Source: Sulfurimonas sp. (lineage in GTDB: Bacteria; Campylobacterota; Campylobacteria; Campylobacterales; Sulfurimonadaceae). Taken from it: 64,000 nucleotides of DNA. The notes below the pieces were generated by a model, which saw nothing but the letters and a program-made list of their open reading frames with translations, was not told the DNA's origin and searched no databases. The translations under genes and the position numbers were made by a program. Every line of letters begins with the position of its first letter. Within the stretch, counting starts at the first letter, position 1. Shown here in pieces: positions 19,956-30,614 of this stretch. The stretch covers positions 50,769 to 114,768 of the forward strand of contig NZ_JAHYJB010000003.1 of the NCBI RefSeq assembly GCF_019429335.1, read 5' to 3'.

Positions 19956-20855
19956 CTAACTCATTGGTAATAATTGTGGAATCATCAGCCATACATGTTT
20001 AACTATTGCCAAACCAACTAACGCTAAAATTGCTGCTAGTTTTAAAATAGCATCAGATTTACCGACTCTGCTTAGTACTACAAAGAGCATCGGCAGTATA
20101 TAAGTCATCCATTGACCTAGCCAGAACATAACAGTATATGGTCCGTCACCCTTGATATAATCTATTGTAGCTGCAATCTCTTCGGCCTTCATAGGTCCGA
20201 AAATATATTCTGACATGTAGATAATAAACGCCATAAGCGCACTTAGCCCTAACACAACGCCTAAAGTGTTTTTAGCTTCGTCACTAAGCTTGTTACCGCC
20301 AAGCAGAAGCATAAACGCAGAACCTGAAAGCAGTGCTGCAAGAATCATTTGAGCTGATTCAGCCGGCATTTGCCATAGTTCGCGTGCCGTAGCCTGAGAC
20401 ATAAGTGCTGCAGTATAAAGCGTAACCGGAATCGCAAGGATTGCTGTCCAAAGAAGTACTTTGTCAAATAGCTCATTGTTTTTCTTAAATGCCAAGAACG
20501 CAAGAAGTATTAAAAGTCCCAAGAATGCAGAAGCCATAAAAGAACCGACTGCAATAGCAGAATTCCAGTGTGGATAGACAAATATATGCCACATTCTAAA
20601 TGGTTGATGTAAGTCAGCCAATGTAAAAAGTAAGAAAATGTTAATAAAAACAAATGCTGCTACTGCACTTGGAAGTCTTAAGCTTTTAGCTGACTCAGGA
20701 TGCATTCTAAGAAGCATAAATAACACAAAGATAATGCCTGTACCTATACTCTTAGCCCACATATTCACAGTAACCAGCCAAGGCCAAACTATACCCGGAA
20801 GCGCTACGTCTAAAGTAACTACAGCATTTGTCGCTGCTAATGTTTCATGTACCAT
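19956..20855 (-). CDS. NrfD/PsrC-type membrane anchor subunit
   Basis: 299 aa multi-TM protein between the Fe-S and Mo subunits. Confidence 0.85.
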   Translation of the reverse strand: MVHETLAATNAVVTLDVALPGIVWPWLVTVNMWAKSIGTGIIFVLFMLLRMHPESAKSLRLPSAVAAFVFINIFLLFTLADLHQPFRMWHIFVYPHWNSAIAVGSFMASAFLGLLILLAFLAFKKNNELFDKVLLWTAILAIPVTLYTAALMSQATARELWQMPAESAQMILAALLSGSAFMLLLGGNKLSDEAKNTLGVVLGLSALMAFIIYMSEYIFGPMKAEEIAATIDYIKGDGPYTVMFWLGQWMTYILPMLFVVLSRVGKSDAILKLAAILALVGLAIVKHVWLMIPQLLPMS

Positions 20856-21493
20856 TAGTGGTCTCCTCCAACCGGAAGTGTTGTTATGTTGTTAAACAGT
20901 GAGTGTCCATTTACTCTATGAGAAGCAAGAGGGTTAAGAGTAACATTTCCGCCGCCTACATAGTAGTGATGAGGATTTGTTCCTTTTTCAGGCTTACGAA
21001 CTTGAACTCCGCCTTGGTTAACTTGAATATATTTTGAGATATTTGAAGTTGGATCTTCAAGGTCACCAAATATATTTGCCTGAACAGGACAAGCAACAAC
21101 ACAAGCAGGCATCATACTAGAAGCAACTCTATGTGCACAATATGTACATTTATCTGCGGTTTGCGTCTGAGGGTCTATATATATTGCTCCGTACGGACAA
21201 GCCATTACACAGCCTGCACAGCCTATGCAACGCTCTTTATCAATATTTACGATGCCATTGTCAAGGTAGTGAAGCGCACTAACAGGGCAAATTCTCTCAC
21301 ATGGCGCATTTTCGCAGTGGTTACATCTTAAAGGTGTAAATGTTCTTTTTGTTTCAGGGAATGTTCCAACGTCAACATATTTAACACGAAGTCTCCATGT
21401 GCTTAGCGGAACTTCATTTTCCACCTTACATGCGATTTCACACCCCTTACATCCCATACACAGATGTAAGTCAACTAGGAAGCCTAATTGCAT
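20855..21493 (-). CDS. PsrB/NrfC-type 4Fe-4S ferredoxin subunit
   Basis: Four Cys clusters: CMGCKGCEIAC, CNHCENAPCERIC, CIGCAGCVMAC, CTYC...C...C. Confidence 0.93.
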   Translation of the reverse strand: MQLGFLVDLHLCMGCKGCEIACKVENEVPLSTWRLRVKYVDVGTFPETKRTFTPLRCNHCENAPCERICPVSALHYLDNGIVNIDKERCIGCAGCVMACPYGAIYIDPQTQTADKCTYCAHRVASSMMPACVVACPVQANIFGDLEDPTSNISKYIQVNQGGVQVRKPEKGTNPHHYYVGGGNVTLNPLASHRVNGHSLFNNITTLPVGGDH

Positions 21494-21699
21494 ATATTCT
21501 CCTTATAGCCTTCAATAGACAAATGTTAAGATTTATAACTATGGTTAATCTTTTTAAAAAGAGATTCCTATTTCAAAAAGCACAAGAACTCTTATTGCAA
21601 GAATACTACCTATATAAAGCTTAAATTAGTTATAAAAATGTGATAATATTGTAATAATTTCTTCCAGTGTGAATATTCGAAAATTCTATTTTACTCATT

Positions 21700-22173
21700 C
21701 TAATCGTCTTCAAACAGAGCCTTTTCTTCGATACAAGCTTTTCCATCTGAATATCCCTCTACATGAGCGCCATACTTATATGTGATTTCTCCGCCCATTT
21801 TACCTTGATAGAGTACGCCCGCACTAATTGCTGCAACTAACACTATTGATAAAAGTTCCACTTTATAAAGCTTCTTGAAATATCCAAACAGATTCAGTGC
21901 TGCTACTAAACCCGTAGCTATTGCCAAATATTGTCCAAGCTTTGCATGCTCCTTAAGAGCTGATTTTCCATCGCTTGAAAGAAATTCAAAAACTGCTCCC
22001 GCATCCTCTTTGCCTGTTAGGAATGCAATGCCGACAAAAATTGCGCCAAACAGCACAAAACCGGTAGATATTTTTTGAATGGAGTCGCTTGGCTTAAGAA
22101 GATAAACCAAACCTATAATTAGAGCTATTAGTGGTAGAACCACTGCGAAGTGTACTGTAGCGGGATGTAACAT
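21700..22173 (-). CDS. DUF2231-like membrane protein
   Basis: LHPATVHFAVVLPLIALI N-terminal motif, four TM segments. Confidence 0.65.
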   Translation of the reverse strand: MLHPATVHFAVVLPLIALIIGLVYLLKPSDSIQKISTGFVLFGAIFVGIAFLTGKEDAGAVFEFLSSDGKSALKEHAKLGQYLAIATGLVAALNLFGYFKKLYKVELLSIVLVAAISAGVLYQGKMGGEITYKYGAHVEGYSDGKACIEEKALFEDD

Positions 22174-22250
22174 GATAATACCTTTATATTAAAATATAAG
22201 TGCATTTTACATGTTAATTTTTATTCTCTCTTGTAAAGAGAAAACTAATT

Positions 22251-23543
22251 TTATTTTTTAAGCCTTACTCTAACAGACTGCTCGTGTGCGGTCAGCCCCT
22301 CTATATTTGCTATAAGCGCACACTCTTCGCCTATCTCGTTTATAGCTCTTTGGCTAAAAGAGATAATCGATGTCTTTTTCATAAAATTTTCAACTCCTAA
22401 AGGAGAGTAAAACTTGGCTGTCCCTCCTGTTGGAAGCGTATGGTTGGGACCTGCCACATAATCGCCGATTGCTTCAGGTGTATTATGCCCTAGAAAAATC
22501 GCTCCGGCATGCTTAATAAGCGGAAGCAGCTCAAAAGGAGACATGGTTGCAACTTCTAAGTGTTCTGGCGCAATTTGATTCATAAGAGTGATTGCTTCTT
22601 CCATATCCGCCGCTACGATTATAGCTCCGCGCTCCTCGATGGATTTTCTTGCTATGGCTTCACGTGGAAGCTTTTTTAACCAATTTTCAATCTCAATCTT
22701 AACCTCATCGGCTAGTTTTTGTGACGGAGTTATTAGGATAGAGCTTGCCATCTCATCATGCTCAGCTTGAGATAACATGTCGATTGCCATATGAGAAGGA
22801 TTTGCGCTATTGTCGGCTAAAATACCTATTTCGCTCGGACCTGCTATCATATCTATATTTACATCGCCAAAAACCATCTTTTTCGCAGTTGCCACAAAGA
22901 TATTTCCCGGTCCCGTAATCACGTCAACTTTTGGTATAGTCTGAGTCCCATAGGCCATAGCTGCAATTGCGCTTGCTCCGCCGACTTTATAAACCTGACT
23001 TACGCCACACAGATGGCATGCGGCAAGAAGAAGCTCATTTGGTTCATTATTTGGAGTCGGTGTGCAAACTACGATATTTTCAACACCTGCAACCTGAGCA
23101 GGAATGACATTCATCAATAGTGAAGATGGGTAAGCGGCTTTGCCTCCAGGGATATAGAGTCCTGCGCTATCAACAGGCGTAACTCTCTGTCCGAGTATCG
23201 TTCCGTTTGGTTCATCATCAAACCATGATCTAGGCTTTTGTTTCTCGTGATATATTTTAATTCTATCATATGAGAGGTGCAGAGCCGATTTTAGTTTTTT
23301 ATCGAGATTTTTATATGCTTTCTCCATAGACTCAGTTGATATTCTAAGCTCATCATCACTCTCTGGAGTCCACTTGTCAAACTTGGCAATATGCTCTTTT
23401 AGCGCCTGATTTTTGTTACTTCTTATTTCGCTTATAATATTTGCAACAATGGCGCTTACATGCTCCATGTCCATCCTGCCGCGTCCGAGAAGCTCCTCAA
23501 ATTCGGCTTTAAAATTGCTACTTTTTGAATTTGTAAAAATCAT
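22251..23543 (-). CDS. hisD: Histidinol dehydrogenase
   Basis: TPVDSAGLYIPGGKAAYPSSLLMNVIPA, DMLSQAEHD, TAKFYSPLGVENF. Confidence 0.97.
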   Translation of the reverse strand: MIFTNSKSSNFKAEFEELLGRGRMDMEHVSAIVANIISEIRSNKNQALKEHIAKFDKWTPESDDELRISTESMEKAYKNLDKKLKSALHLSYDRIKIYHEKQKPRSWFDDEPNGTILGQRVTPVDSAGLYIPGGKAAYPSSLLMNVIPAQVAGVENIVVCTPTPNNEPNELLLAACHLCGVSQVYKVGGASAIAAMAYGTQTIPKVDVITGPGNIFVATAKKMVFGDVNIDMIAGPSEIGILADNSANPSHMAIDMLSQAEHDEMASSILITPSQKLADEVKIEIENWLKKLPREAIARKSIEERGAIIVAADMEEAITLMNQIAPEHLEVATMSPFELLPLIKHAGAIFLGHNTPEAIGDYVAGPNHTLPTGGTAKFYSPLGVENFMKKTSIISFSQRAINEIGEECALIANIEGLTAHEQSVRVRLKK

Positions 23544-23962
23544 TATCTGCTTCTTCCTTTATTAAACTCTTTTTTTACTATTGAAATCGCCTCTAATAAA
23601 TTCTCAGCATCTATTGCACCCATAATTGGCTGAAACATCGGCTCTGCGCTAGGTTCTAAAAACCAGATTGCAGGTGTGCCAGACTGCCATAACTCTTGAG
23701 GCATATAGTCATTCTCATCGCTGTATGAAATAATTGAGACGAAATTTTTATTCAACTCCTCTATCACTCTGGCATCTTTGAATGTAGTATTGTCTAATAT
23801 TACACAATATTTACATTTATGGCTTGATGAAACAAACAACACAGGTTTCACTGCCGTTCTCGCATCTTCAATCCCCTCATGATAATCCTTTGCCCACGCT
23901 ATCTCTGAAGCAAACAGATTGACTGCAATGCCAAGTATTAAATATATAAAAATTTTACGCAA
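23543..23962 (-). CDS. Thioredoxin-fold periplasmic protein
   Basis: Signal peptide; HKCKYC redox-like motif; SGTPAIWFL. Confidence 0.8.
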   Translation of the reverse strand: MRKIFIYLILGIAVNLFASEIAWAKDYHEGIEDARTAVKPVLFVSSSHKCKYCVILDNTTFKDARVIEELNKNFVSIISYSDENDYMPQELWQSGTPAIWFLEPSAEPMFQPIMGAIDAENLLEAISIVKKEFNKGRSR

Positions 23963-24470
23963 GTTTTTTTACCTTTTCTAAAAGTTCTTTGGCACACTCA
24001 AGTGCACTTTTATCAGTCACATCGATTATTATGTCAGCAACAGCCGTATACTCTGGCAAACGCTCTTTATAAAGCTCTTTTGCTTTTCTTAGATCATTTA
24101 AAAGCGGTCTCTTTTTAAGTTTTTTGGACGCATTCGGATGACTTTTTATTCGCTTTAATATTTTATCAAAAGGTGAATTTAAAAAAACAACGATGCCGAT
24201 ATCTTTTAAATTTTTCTGTTTATAAAATCCGCCGCCTGTTGAGATAAGAGTATTTGTTACACTCTTTTGCAACCACAAAGAGACTTTTTTCTCCAAATCC
24301 CTGAAGTAAACTTCTCCGCTCTCTTCAAATATCTTCTTAACAGCCCTGTTCTCCATACTCTCTATCAAATCGTCGGTATCCACAGAGATAAAATCAGAGT
24401 GCTTGACAACTTCACGGGCAACACTGCCCTTCCCAACACCCATAAAACCTACTAAAATAATATTTTTCAC
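23955..24470 (-). CDS. aroK: Shikimate kinase
   Basis: GFMGVGKGSVAREV P-loop, DTDDLIE, RDLEKKV, STGGGFY. Confidence 0.92.
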   Translation of the reverse strand: MKNIILVGFMGVGKGSVAREVVKHSDFISVDTDDLIESMENRAVKKIFEESGEVYFRDLEKKVSLWLQKSVTNTLISTGGGFYKQKNLKDIGIVVFLNSPFDKILKRIKSHPNASKKLKKRPLLNDLRKAKELYKERLPEYTAVADIIIDVTDKSALECAKELLEKVKKLA

Positions 24471-24472
24471 TT

Positions 24473-25771
24473 TTAACTTTCCACTTTCATCGTAAACATA
24501 CTCATGTCAAAATCAGGTTTTGTTTTAATGGTTTTAATGTAAATCAAAACTGGCACAGCAATATTGTACTCTAATATTATCATGCTTATTATAAATATAA
24601 CTGCAAAAAGAGCTAAAAGCGAGGGAATAAAAAATGATATCATAAAGCCTATAATAGAGACGATAAAGAGAATAAATTGTAATTTTGACAATCTTTTGTC
24701 TATCATCTGGTTCATCGTAGGTATGCTCATATACCCTTTTGAATTAAGATGAAACCAGACTAGAAAAGGGATGATTTTATATAGCATTCCCGACATAATC
24801 GAGAAGATAAATCCGCCGCCGATTAGTATAGAAACAACTACAATATATTTTGCATCGTAAAGGTCGTTTATTACCCATGCAAACGAGCCTAGCGTCATAA
24901 AAATTGCCGAGCTTTTCCAATACCAGACGGTCACATCGCTTACAGGACGGCGGCGCGCATTCAGTTTTATGTAAACCGTGGTCGCAAATGCCCAGAAAAA
25001 TAGGGCCACCCATACTTTTGACGCTATTGAGTACTCCTCAAAATAGAGATTAAAAATCAGCCATAAAAAAAGACCCGCACTTATAATCCAAACAACATTT
25101 TGTTTACAAAACTTTTTAAATCTAGGAGCAACGTAAAACATAGGCAGAATATGAAAAGCAACACCTATAATCAAAATGCCCGCAAAGCCAAAAATTGCCC
25201 ATACGCTGTGGATATTTGAAAATAGCACATGTAGTTCTGAAAACTTCTCCAATCCGTACGATAAGAGGAGGTGAACGCCAATCAAAACTATCATAAATGC
25301 AAATATCAGGCTCGTTATCATCGCTCTTACGCTTGGAGTTATATTTTTAACCCTTATAAGTCCAAAGAGCATCGAGATTATCATAATTAAAAAACCGCTT
25401 CCCAAAAATAGCGATGCTGCAAGAGTAAGTGCTGAGTGTGCATTTTGCAGACCAAATATCATAAAAAGTGTGCCAAAAAGCAAAAGCAGATGCGAAACCG
25501 ATGCAACCATGCCGACTTTGGCAATTTTTGCTCCGGCTAAAACAGGAAGCATCTGAGTAAGCGCTCCAAGCATCACAAAACTTAAAAAACCGATTGTAAT
25601 CGCATGCGCAATTGCAATTGCGTCCAAAGAGTGGCGGTTTGAGAGAGTTTGCGCATCGCTAAAAAGAATCAATACTCCAGCCAAAACACCAAAAAGCGGC
25701 GCCGTTAAAAAAAATCTAAGCGGCGCTGATATGGGTGGCGCTTGATCTACAGATAGCCCGTCAAAATCCAT
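24473..25771 (-). CDS. Multi-TM protein resembling NnrS/heme-copper oxidase subunit I-like proteins
   Basis: 432 aa polytopic; conserved His in TM segments (AIAHAITIGFLSFVMLGAL, GVAFHILPMFYVAPRF, WFHL). Confidence 0.6.
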   Translation of the reverse strand: MDFDGLSVDQAPPISAPLRFFLTAPLFGVLAGVLILFSDAQTLSNRHSLDAIAIAHAITIGFLSFVMLGALTQMLPVLAGAKIAKVGMVASVSHLLLLFGTLFMIFGLQNAHSALTLAASLFLGSGFLIMIISMLFGLIRVKNITPSVRAMITSLIFAFMIVLIGVHLLLSYGLEKFSELHVLFSNIHSVWAIFGFAGILIIGVAFHILPMFYVAPRFKKFCKQNVVWIISAGLFLWLIFNLYFEEYSIASKVWVALFFWAFATTVYIKLNARRRPVSDVTVWYWKSSAIFMTLGSFAWVINDLYDAKYIVVVSILIGGGFIFSIMSGMLYKIIPFLVWFHLNSKGYMSIPTMNQMIDKRLSKLQFILFIVSIIGFMISFFIPSLLALFAVIFIISMIILEYNIAVPVLIYIKTIKTKPDFDMSMFTMKVES

Positions 25772-25786
25772 ATCCGCCTCCCTCTT

Positions 25787-26227
25787 CTACTGAACAATCA
25801 TCGACTGCATCATATCTACTATGCGATCAGAATCTGCACTTAAGTGCTGCTGAGCCATCGTGTAGAGCATCTGCTCCTCTTTCATATTGTGCTGCTGCAT
25901 TAAAATCATAAGCGTTTCGCTGTTGCCGAAAAATTTATCTTTATCTTTAGCGTCTATGGCCTTGCCCATCTCTTGTGTTAAGTTTCTCATCTGAACGTGT
26001 TCATGCCTCATAACCGCCGTTGGACCCTGCGTCATTCCCGTTTTTTGTTCAAACTCAAAAAACATAACGCGCTCTTCCATCTGGAAATGTCTCTCCGTCT
26101 CTTTTGCAAAAGCTTCATAAGCCTCTTTTGCGCTCTCGATAGATTTTGAGACCGCGTCTTCCATATTGGCAAAAAGCTCGTCACACTGCCCGTGGCTTGC
26201 AGTCAAATACTCTTTTATAGTGCTCAT
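25787..26227 (-). CDS. Hemerythrin domain protein
   Basis: His/Glu pattern: HGQCDELF, ETERHFQMEERVMFFEFE, MRHEHVQMR, QQHNMKEEQMLY. Confidence 0.85.
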   Translation of the reverse strand: MSTIKEYLTASHGQCDELFANMEDAVSKSIESAKEAYEAFAKETERHFQMEERVMFFEFEQKTGMTQGPTAVMRHEHVQMRNLTQEMGKAIDAKDKDKFFGNSETLMILMQQHNMKEEQMLYTMAQQHLSADSDRIVDMMQSMIVQ

Positions 26228-26379
26228 ATTTTATACCCTGAATTTTAAAATTTTCGTATTATATTAAAAATAAATTAAATAGAAATTACTATAAATCAAT
26301 AATCAATTATAGTTCTTCTTTAAACAGCTTTTTACTATTTTTTACTATAATAGCCTTTTTAATTAAGATAGGATAAATA

Positions 26380-27696
26380 ATGAAAAACAAAAAATTAATT
26401 ACTCTCGGTCTTGCCTCTGTTACAGTTGCTTTAGCTTTGTTGTTTTCTACTAATCTATTTGCATTGGATGAAGGGAAAAAAGAGAGCAAAGAAGCATCAA
26501 GACTTGAGGCTTTGGCAAAATTTACAAAAGTCATCAGTATTGTAGAGCAATACAACGTTGACAATGTTACCATCGAAGAGCTTATGGACAAAGCGCTTGA
26601 GGGTATGATGAGCAACCTCGACGCCCACTCAAACTATTTAACGCAAAAAGATTACAAAAATTTAAAAGTTCAGACAAACGGCGAGTTTGGCGGATTAGGA
26701 ATCACCGTCGGAGTAAGAGACGGGGCACTTAGCGTAATTGCACCTATCGAGGGGACTCCGGCTGACAAAGCAGGCATAAAAGCGGGCGACATTATCCTTA
26801 AAATCAATGAGCAATCTACGCTAAACATGACTATCGATGAAGCTGTCTCTATAATGAGAGGCAAAGTCGGCACAAAAATCATACTGACTATTGTTAGAGA
26901 CGGAGAGACTAAACCGCTTCCAATCACCATAACAAGAGCAACAATCACAATAGAATCGGTTTATGCAAAATCTATCGGGAATGATATTCAATATATCCGC
27001 GTAACGAGTTTTGACAAAAAAGTCATAAGCGATGTTACAAAAGCGATAAAGCAGAAAAAATCGACTACAAAAGGAATTGTGCTTGACTTAAGGAACAACC
27101 CCGGCGGACTTCTTGACCAAGCCGTAGGTTTAGTAGATATATTTGTAGACAAAGGCGACATAGTTTCTCAAAAAGGCAGAAACAAAGCTGATGACGAAAT
27201 CTATTCTGCAAAGACTGAAAATACCGTAACCAAAGTACCGCTAGTTGTACTTGTAAACGGCGGAAGTGCAAGTGCAAGCGAGATTGTAAGCGGAGCACTT
27301 CAGGACCATAAGCGTGCGATTGTCGTGGGTCAAAATACATTCGGCAAAGGAAGCGTGCAAGTAGTTCTCCCCATAACTGAGGAAGAGGCTATCAAGCTCA
27401 CTATTGCAAGATACTACCTTCCAAGCGGCAGAACCATCCAAGCCGTAGGCGTAAAACCTGATATCGAGGTTTTTCCTGGCGAAGTAAAGACGGATAAAAA
27501 TGAGTACGCATTAAAAGAGGCTGACCTTAAAAAACATTTAACAGAAGAGTTAGAAAAAGTTGACGGCGCAAAAGAAGAGGAAGATACCAAAGTGGACTCA
27601 AAATTTGTTATAACCGATGAGATGATGAACAAAGACATTCAGCTAAAAGTCGGTACCGATATCATAAAAGCTTTAATTATCACAAAAGGAGTGTAA
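26380..27696 (+). CDS. ctpA: S41 C-terminal processing protease
   Basis: PDZ domain plus [45 protein letters not shown]. Confidence 0.96.
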   Translation: MKNKKLITLGLASVTVALALLFSTNLFALDEGKKESKEASRLEALAKFTKVISIVEQYNVDNVTIEELMDKALEGMMSNLDAHSNYLTQKDYKNLKVQTNGEFGGLGITVGVRDGALSVIAPIEGTPADKAGIKAGDIILKINEQSTLNMTIDEAVSIMRGKVGTKIILTIVRDGETKPLPITITRATITIESVYAKSIGNDIQYIRVTSFDKKVISDVTKAIKQKKSTTKGIVLDLRNNPGGLLDQAVGLVDIFVDKGDIVSQKGRNKADDEIYSAKTENTVTKVPLVVLVNGGSASASEIVSGALQDHKRAIVVGQNTFGKGSVQVVLPITEEEAIKLTIARYYLPSGRTIQAVGVKPDIEVFPGEVKTDKNEYALKEADLKKHLTEELEKVDGAKEEEDTKVDSKFVITDEMMNKDIQLKVGTDIIKALIITKGV

Positions 27697-27700
27697 CCAG

Positions 27701-28414
27701 ATGGAAAAAAGAGAACTGCTCTACGAAGGAAAAGCAAAAAAGCTATTCACAACTGATGATGAGAATTTGCTTATCTCTGAGTTTAAAGATGATTTGACTG
27801 CATTTAACGGTGCGAAAAAATCAAGCGAAGCCGGAAAAGGCGCACTGAACAATAAAATTTCGACAGAGCTTTTTAATCTTCTAGAAGAGTGCGGCATTCA
27901 GACCCATTTTGTAAAAATGCTGGATGATAATAACATGTTGCACAAAAGAACAAAAGTTATTTTGATTGAAGTAATCGTTCGCAATATTGCAACTGGAAGC
28001 CTAAGCAAAAACCTTGGCATAAAAGACGGAACGGTTTTACCGTTTACTCTTGTTGAATTTGACTACAAAAACGATGCTCTTGGTGATCCGAAACTAAATG
28101 ACCAGCATGCACTTATCCTTGGGCTTGTTGATTATCAAGACGAACTTGACAAACTTCGCCGCTTGGCAAGACAGGTAAACGATATTCTAAAGCCCTACTT
28201 CGCCTCTAAGGGTCTCAATCTTGTTGACTTCAAACTTGAATTTGGAAAAGACAGTAGCGGCAATATAATCTTAATAGATGAGATTAGTCCTGATAATTGC
28301 CGTTTTTGGGATATGACAAGCGGTGAGAAGATGGATAAGGACAGATTTCGCCAAGGTTTGGGCGGACTGAGAGTAGCTTACGAGCAAGTTTTAAACCGAA
28401 TACTCGGTAAATAA
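27701..28414 (+). CDS. purC: Phosphoribosylaminoimidazole-succinocarboxamide synthase
   Basis: [45 protein letters not shown]. Confidence 0.97.
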   Translation: MEKRELLYEGKAKKLFTTDDENLLISEFKDDLTAFNGAKKSSEAGKGALNNKISTELFNLLEECGIQTHFVKMLDDNNMLHKRTKVILIEVIVRNIATGSLSKNLGIKDGTVLPFTLVEFDYKNDALGDPKLNDQHALILGLVDYQDELDKLRRLARQVNDILKPYFASKGLNLVDFKLEFGKDSSGNIILIDEISPDNCRFWDMTSGEKMDKDRFRQGLGGLRVAYEQVLNRILGK

Positions 28415-28540
28415 TAGCACTAGTGCTATGAGCTTGACGCTGAGTTGCTTATGCCCTTGTGGTACAAACTTAGCATTAGCGTAGGCAGCGGAATCTAGGT
28501 GCCCCTTGAGGGTATACTTCCGAAGCCGTAATAAAAAAAT
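28414..28540. other. Structured intergenic element between purC and purS
   Basis: 16-bp perfect palindrome ATAGCACTAGTGCTAT at 28414-28429, then further complementary segments and an imperfect internal repeat. Confidence 0.5.
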
Positions 28541-28558
28541 AATTTTAGGGAAATAAAA

Positions 28559-28801
28559 ATGAAAATAGTAGTAAATGTGTTTTTAAAAGCCGGCGTTTTG
28601 GATTCTCAGGGAAAAGCGGTTCATCATGCACTGGAGTCTCTGCATTTTAACAATGTAAGCGATGTTCGCATCGGAAAACAGATAGTTATGAATATGAATG
28701 AGAACGATGAGAAAAAAGCTATGGCCGACGCTACAAAAATGTGTGAGGAGCTTCTTGCAAATACGGTAATCGAAGATTATACGATTGAGCTTGTAAAATG
28801 A
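28559..28801 (+). CDS. purS: FGAM synthase subunit PurS
   Basis: 80 aa; VFLKAGVLDSQGKAVHHALESL. Confidence 0.95.
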   Translation: MKIVVNVFLKAGVLDSQGKAVHHALESLHFNNVSDVRIGKQIVMNMNENDEKKAMADATKMCEELLANTVIEDYTIELVK

Positions 28802-29472
28802 AAGTAACAATCTTACAGTTTCCAGGTACCAACTGCGAATACGATACAGAGCATGCTTTTAAATCTCTAGGAGCGGATACTGAAATTTTGTGGCATAAGG
28901 CCCAGAGTGTTCCATCTGACACCGATCTGCTTGTTGTTGCAGGAGGTTTTAGCTACGGTGACTACCTAAGAAGCGGCGCTATCGCAAAATTCAGCCCTGT
29001 TATGAAAGCGGTAATAAAATATGCAAACGGCGGCGGAAAAGTTTTAGGTATATGCAACGGTTTTCAAGTCTTGACAGAGGCCGGTCTTCTTCCGGGCGCG
29101 CTTAAAAGAAATGAGACTCTTCACTTTCTCTCAAAGCACCACAATCTAAAAGTCATAAACAATGACAACACCTTTTTAAAAGAGCTAAACAAAGGCGATG
29201 TAGTCAATGTTCCTATCGCTCACCATGACGGAAACTACTATATTGATGAGAATAGTTTGCAAGAGCTATACGCTAACAATCAAGTTCTTTTAAAATATTG
29301 CGACGAAAAGGGCAATGAAAAAAATCCTAACGGAAGCGTTGACTCAATAGCCGGAGTCTGCAACAAAGAGAAGAATGTTTTTGGACTTATGCCTCACCCG
29401 GAAAGAGCAATGGAAAAGCTTCTAGGAAGCGATGACGGCGTTAAAATGCTACAGGGATTTTTTCAAGCGTGA
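28798..29472 (+). CDS. purQ: FGAM synthase subunit PurQ
   Basis: VLQFPGTNCEYDTEHAF-like start, GGFSYGDYLRSGAIA, GICNGFQVLTEAGLLPGAL, MPHPERA. Confidence 0.96.
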   Translation: MKVTILQFPGTNCEYDTEHAFKSLGADTEILWHKAQSVPSDTDLLVVAGGFSYGDYLRSGAIAKFSPVMKAVIKYANGGGKVLGICNGFQVLTEAGLLPGALKRNETLHFLSKHHNLKVINNDNTFLKELNKGDVVNVPIAHHDGNYYIDENSLQELYANNQVLLKYCDEKGNEKNPNGSVDSIAGVCNKEKNVFGLMPHPERAMEKLLGSDDGVKMLQGFFQA

Positions 29473-30614
29473 TTAAACTACTACTGTTATTGCTATTTCT
29501 TTACGGTTCAATATTTGCAAATATTGATGATTTACGTGGAACAAACGACTCTGCGACCGCGGAGGAGATAGTCAAATATAGTGACCTTGAAGAGATAAAT
29601 ATTGCGCCCTCTTCAAAAGTTATATACCTAAGCTATCAAGCGCTCCCTGATAGAGTTTTAAAGGGAGAGATTTTCAAGGTAACTGTCAAATCTCTCTGCG
29701 TAGTCAAAGATTTTGCAGATATAACATACGAACTCATAAACGCAAAAGGGGTAAAACTTCTAAGCAATGTTCCATCAAGAGACAAAGACTCAAAGCATTA
29801 CTATGAGACATTTTATTTCTTAGCTACTTCTGAAAATGCAAAGCTTCCTGACTTTAAAGCCACTCTGCTTGATTATAACAACACCCCTTATGAATATACA
29901 ATATTAGAGGGCGCAAAGCTCAACGTCATCTCGCTAAATCCGAAAAACGATTTTGTAAACATAATAGCGGACTCCTTTGAGATACTCGAATATAAAACTA
30001 CAAACTATAACACTACGCACAATATTGTAGTTTTTGTAGCAACTGCGACAAACTGCGATATAACAGCCCTAAAACTGGACGGTGTTCAAAAACAGGGAAT
30101 AGAGTCTGCCACTGGCTCCTATCTTGATTCTAAAATTACATACTACGCGATAATCGACAAAAAAATTGAAAATCTTCTTATGTCATATTTCAATCTCACA
30201 AAAAACAGATTTATACCTATTAACATACCTATTATTGTAAGCGATGACAGCGTAACCACCCAAAGCGACCTAAAACCGAGAGACCAGTCACATCAGATGC
30301 TAAAGATGAGCGTTGCTGCTGCAATTGCAATAATCGCATTTTTAATAATACTCTGGAGAAGAAAGTACATCTATCTTGTTTTTATCATCATCCCTCTTCT
30401 GTATATAGTCTATGTCGGTTCGCCCTCCAAAGAGGTATGTATCAAAGTAGGCTCTGAGATACACCTGCTTCCTGTTGCAAACGGAACGATATTTGAAACG
30501 ACCACAAATGAGCATAAAATGCAAAAAGAGAATGAGATAGACGGGTGGGTAAAAGTACAGTTAAATGATAAAAAAATAGGATGGGTAAAAGATGAAAATA
30601 TTTGCTCACATTAA
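29469..30614 (+). CDS. Membrane-anchored periplasmic protein with C-terminal SH3-like segment
   Basis: Signal peptide, beta-rich ectodomain, two TM segments near 290-320, C-terminal GWVKVQLNDKKIGWVKDENI. Confidence 0.7.
   Translation: MIKLLLLLLFLYGSIFANIDDLRGTNDSATAEEIVKYSDLEEINIAPSSKVIYLSYQALPDRVLKGEIFKVTVKSLCVVKDFADITYELINAKGVKLLSNVPSRDKDSKHYYETFYFLATSENAKLPDFKATLLDYNNTPYEYTILEGAKLNVISLNPKNDFVNIIADSFEILEYKTTNYNTTHNIVVFVATATNCDITALKLDGVQKQGIESATGSYLDSKITYYAIIDKKIENLLMSYFNLTKNRFIPINIPIIVSDDSVTTQSDLKPRDQSHQMLKMSVAAAIAIIAFLIILWRRKYIYLVFIIIPLLYIVYVGSPSKEVCIKVGSEIHLLPVANGTIFETTTNEHKMQKENEIDGWVKVQLNDKKIGWVKDENICSH

Noticed and set aside
28414-28558. Purine riboswitch
   Set aside because: Location is suggestive, but I could not identify the three-way-junction core sequences; kept only as an unassigned structured element.
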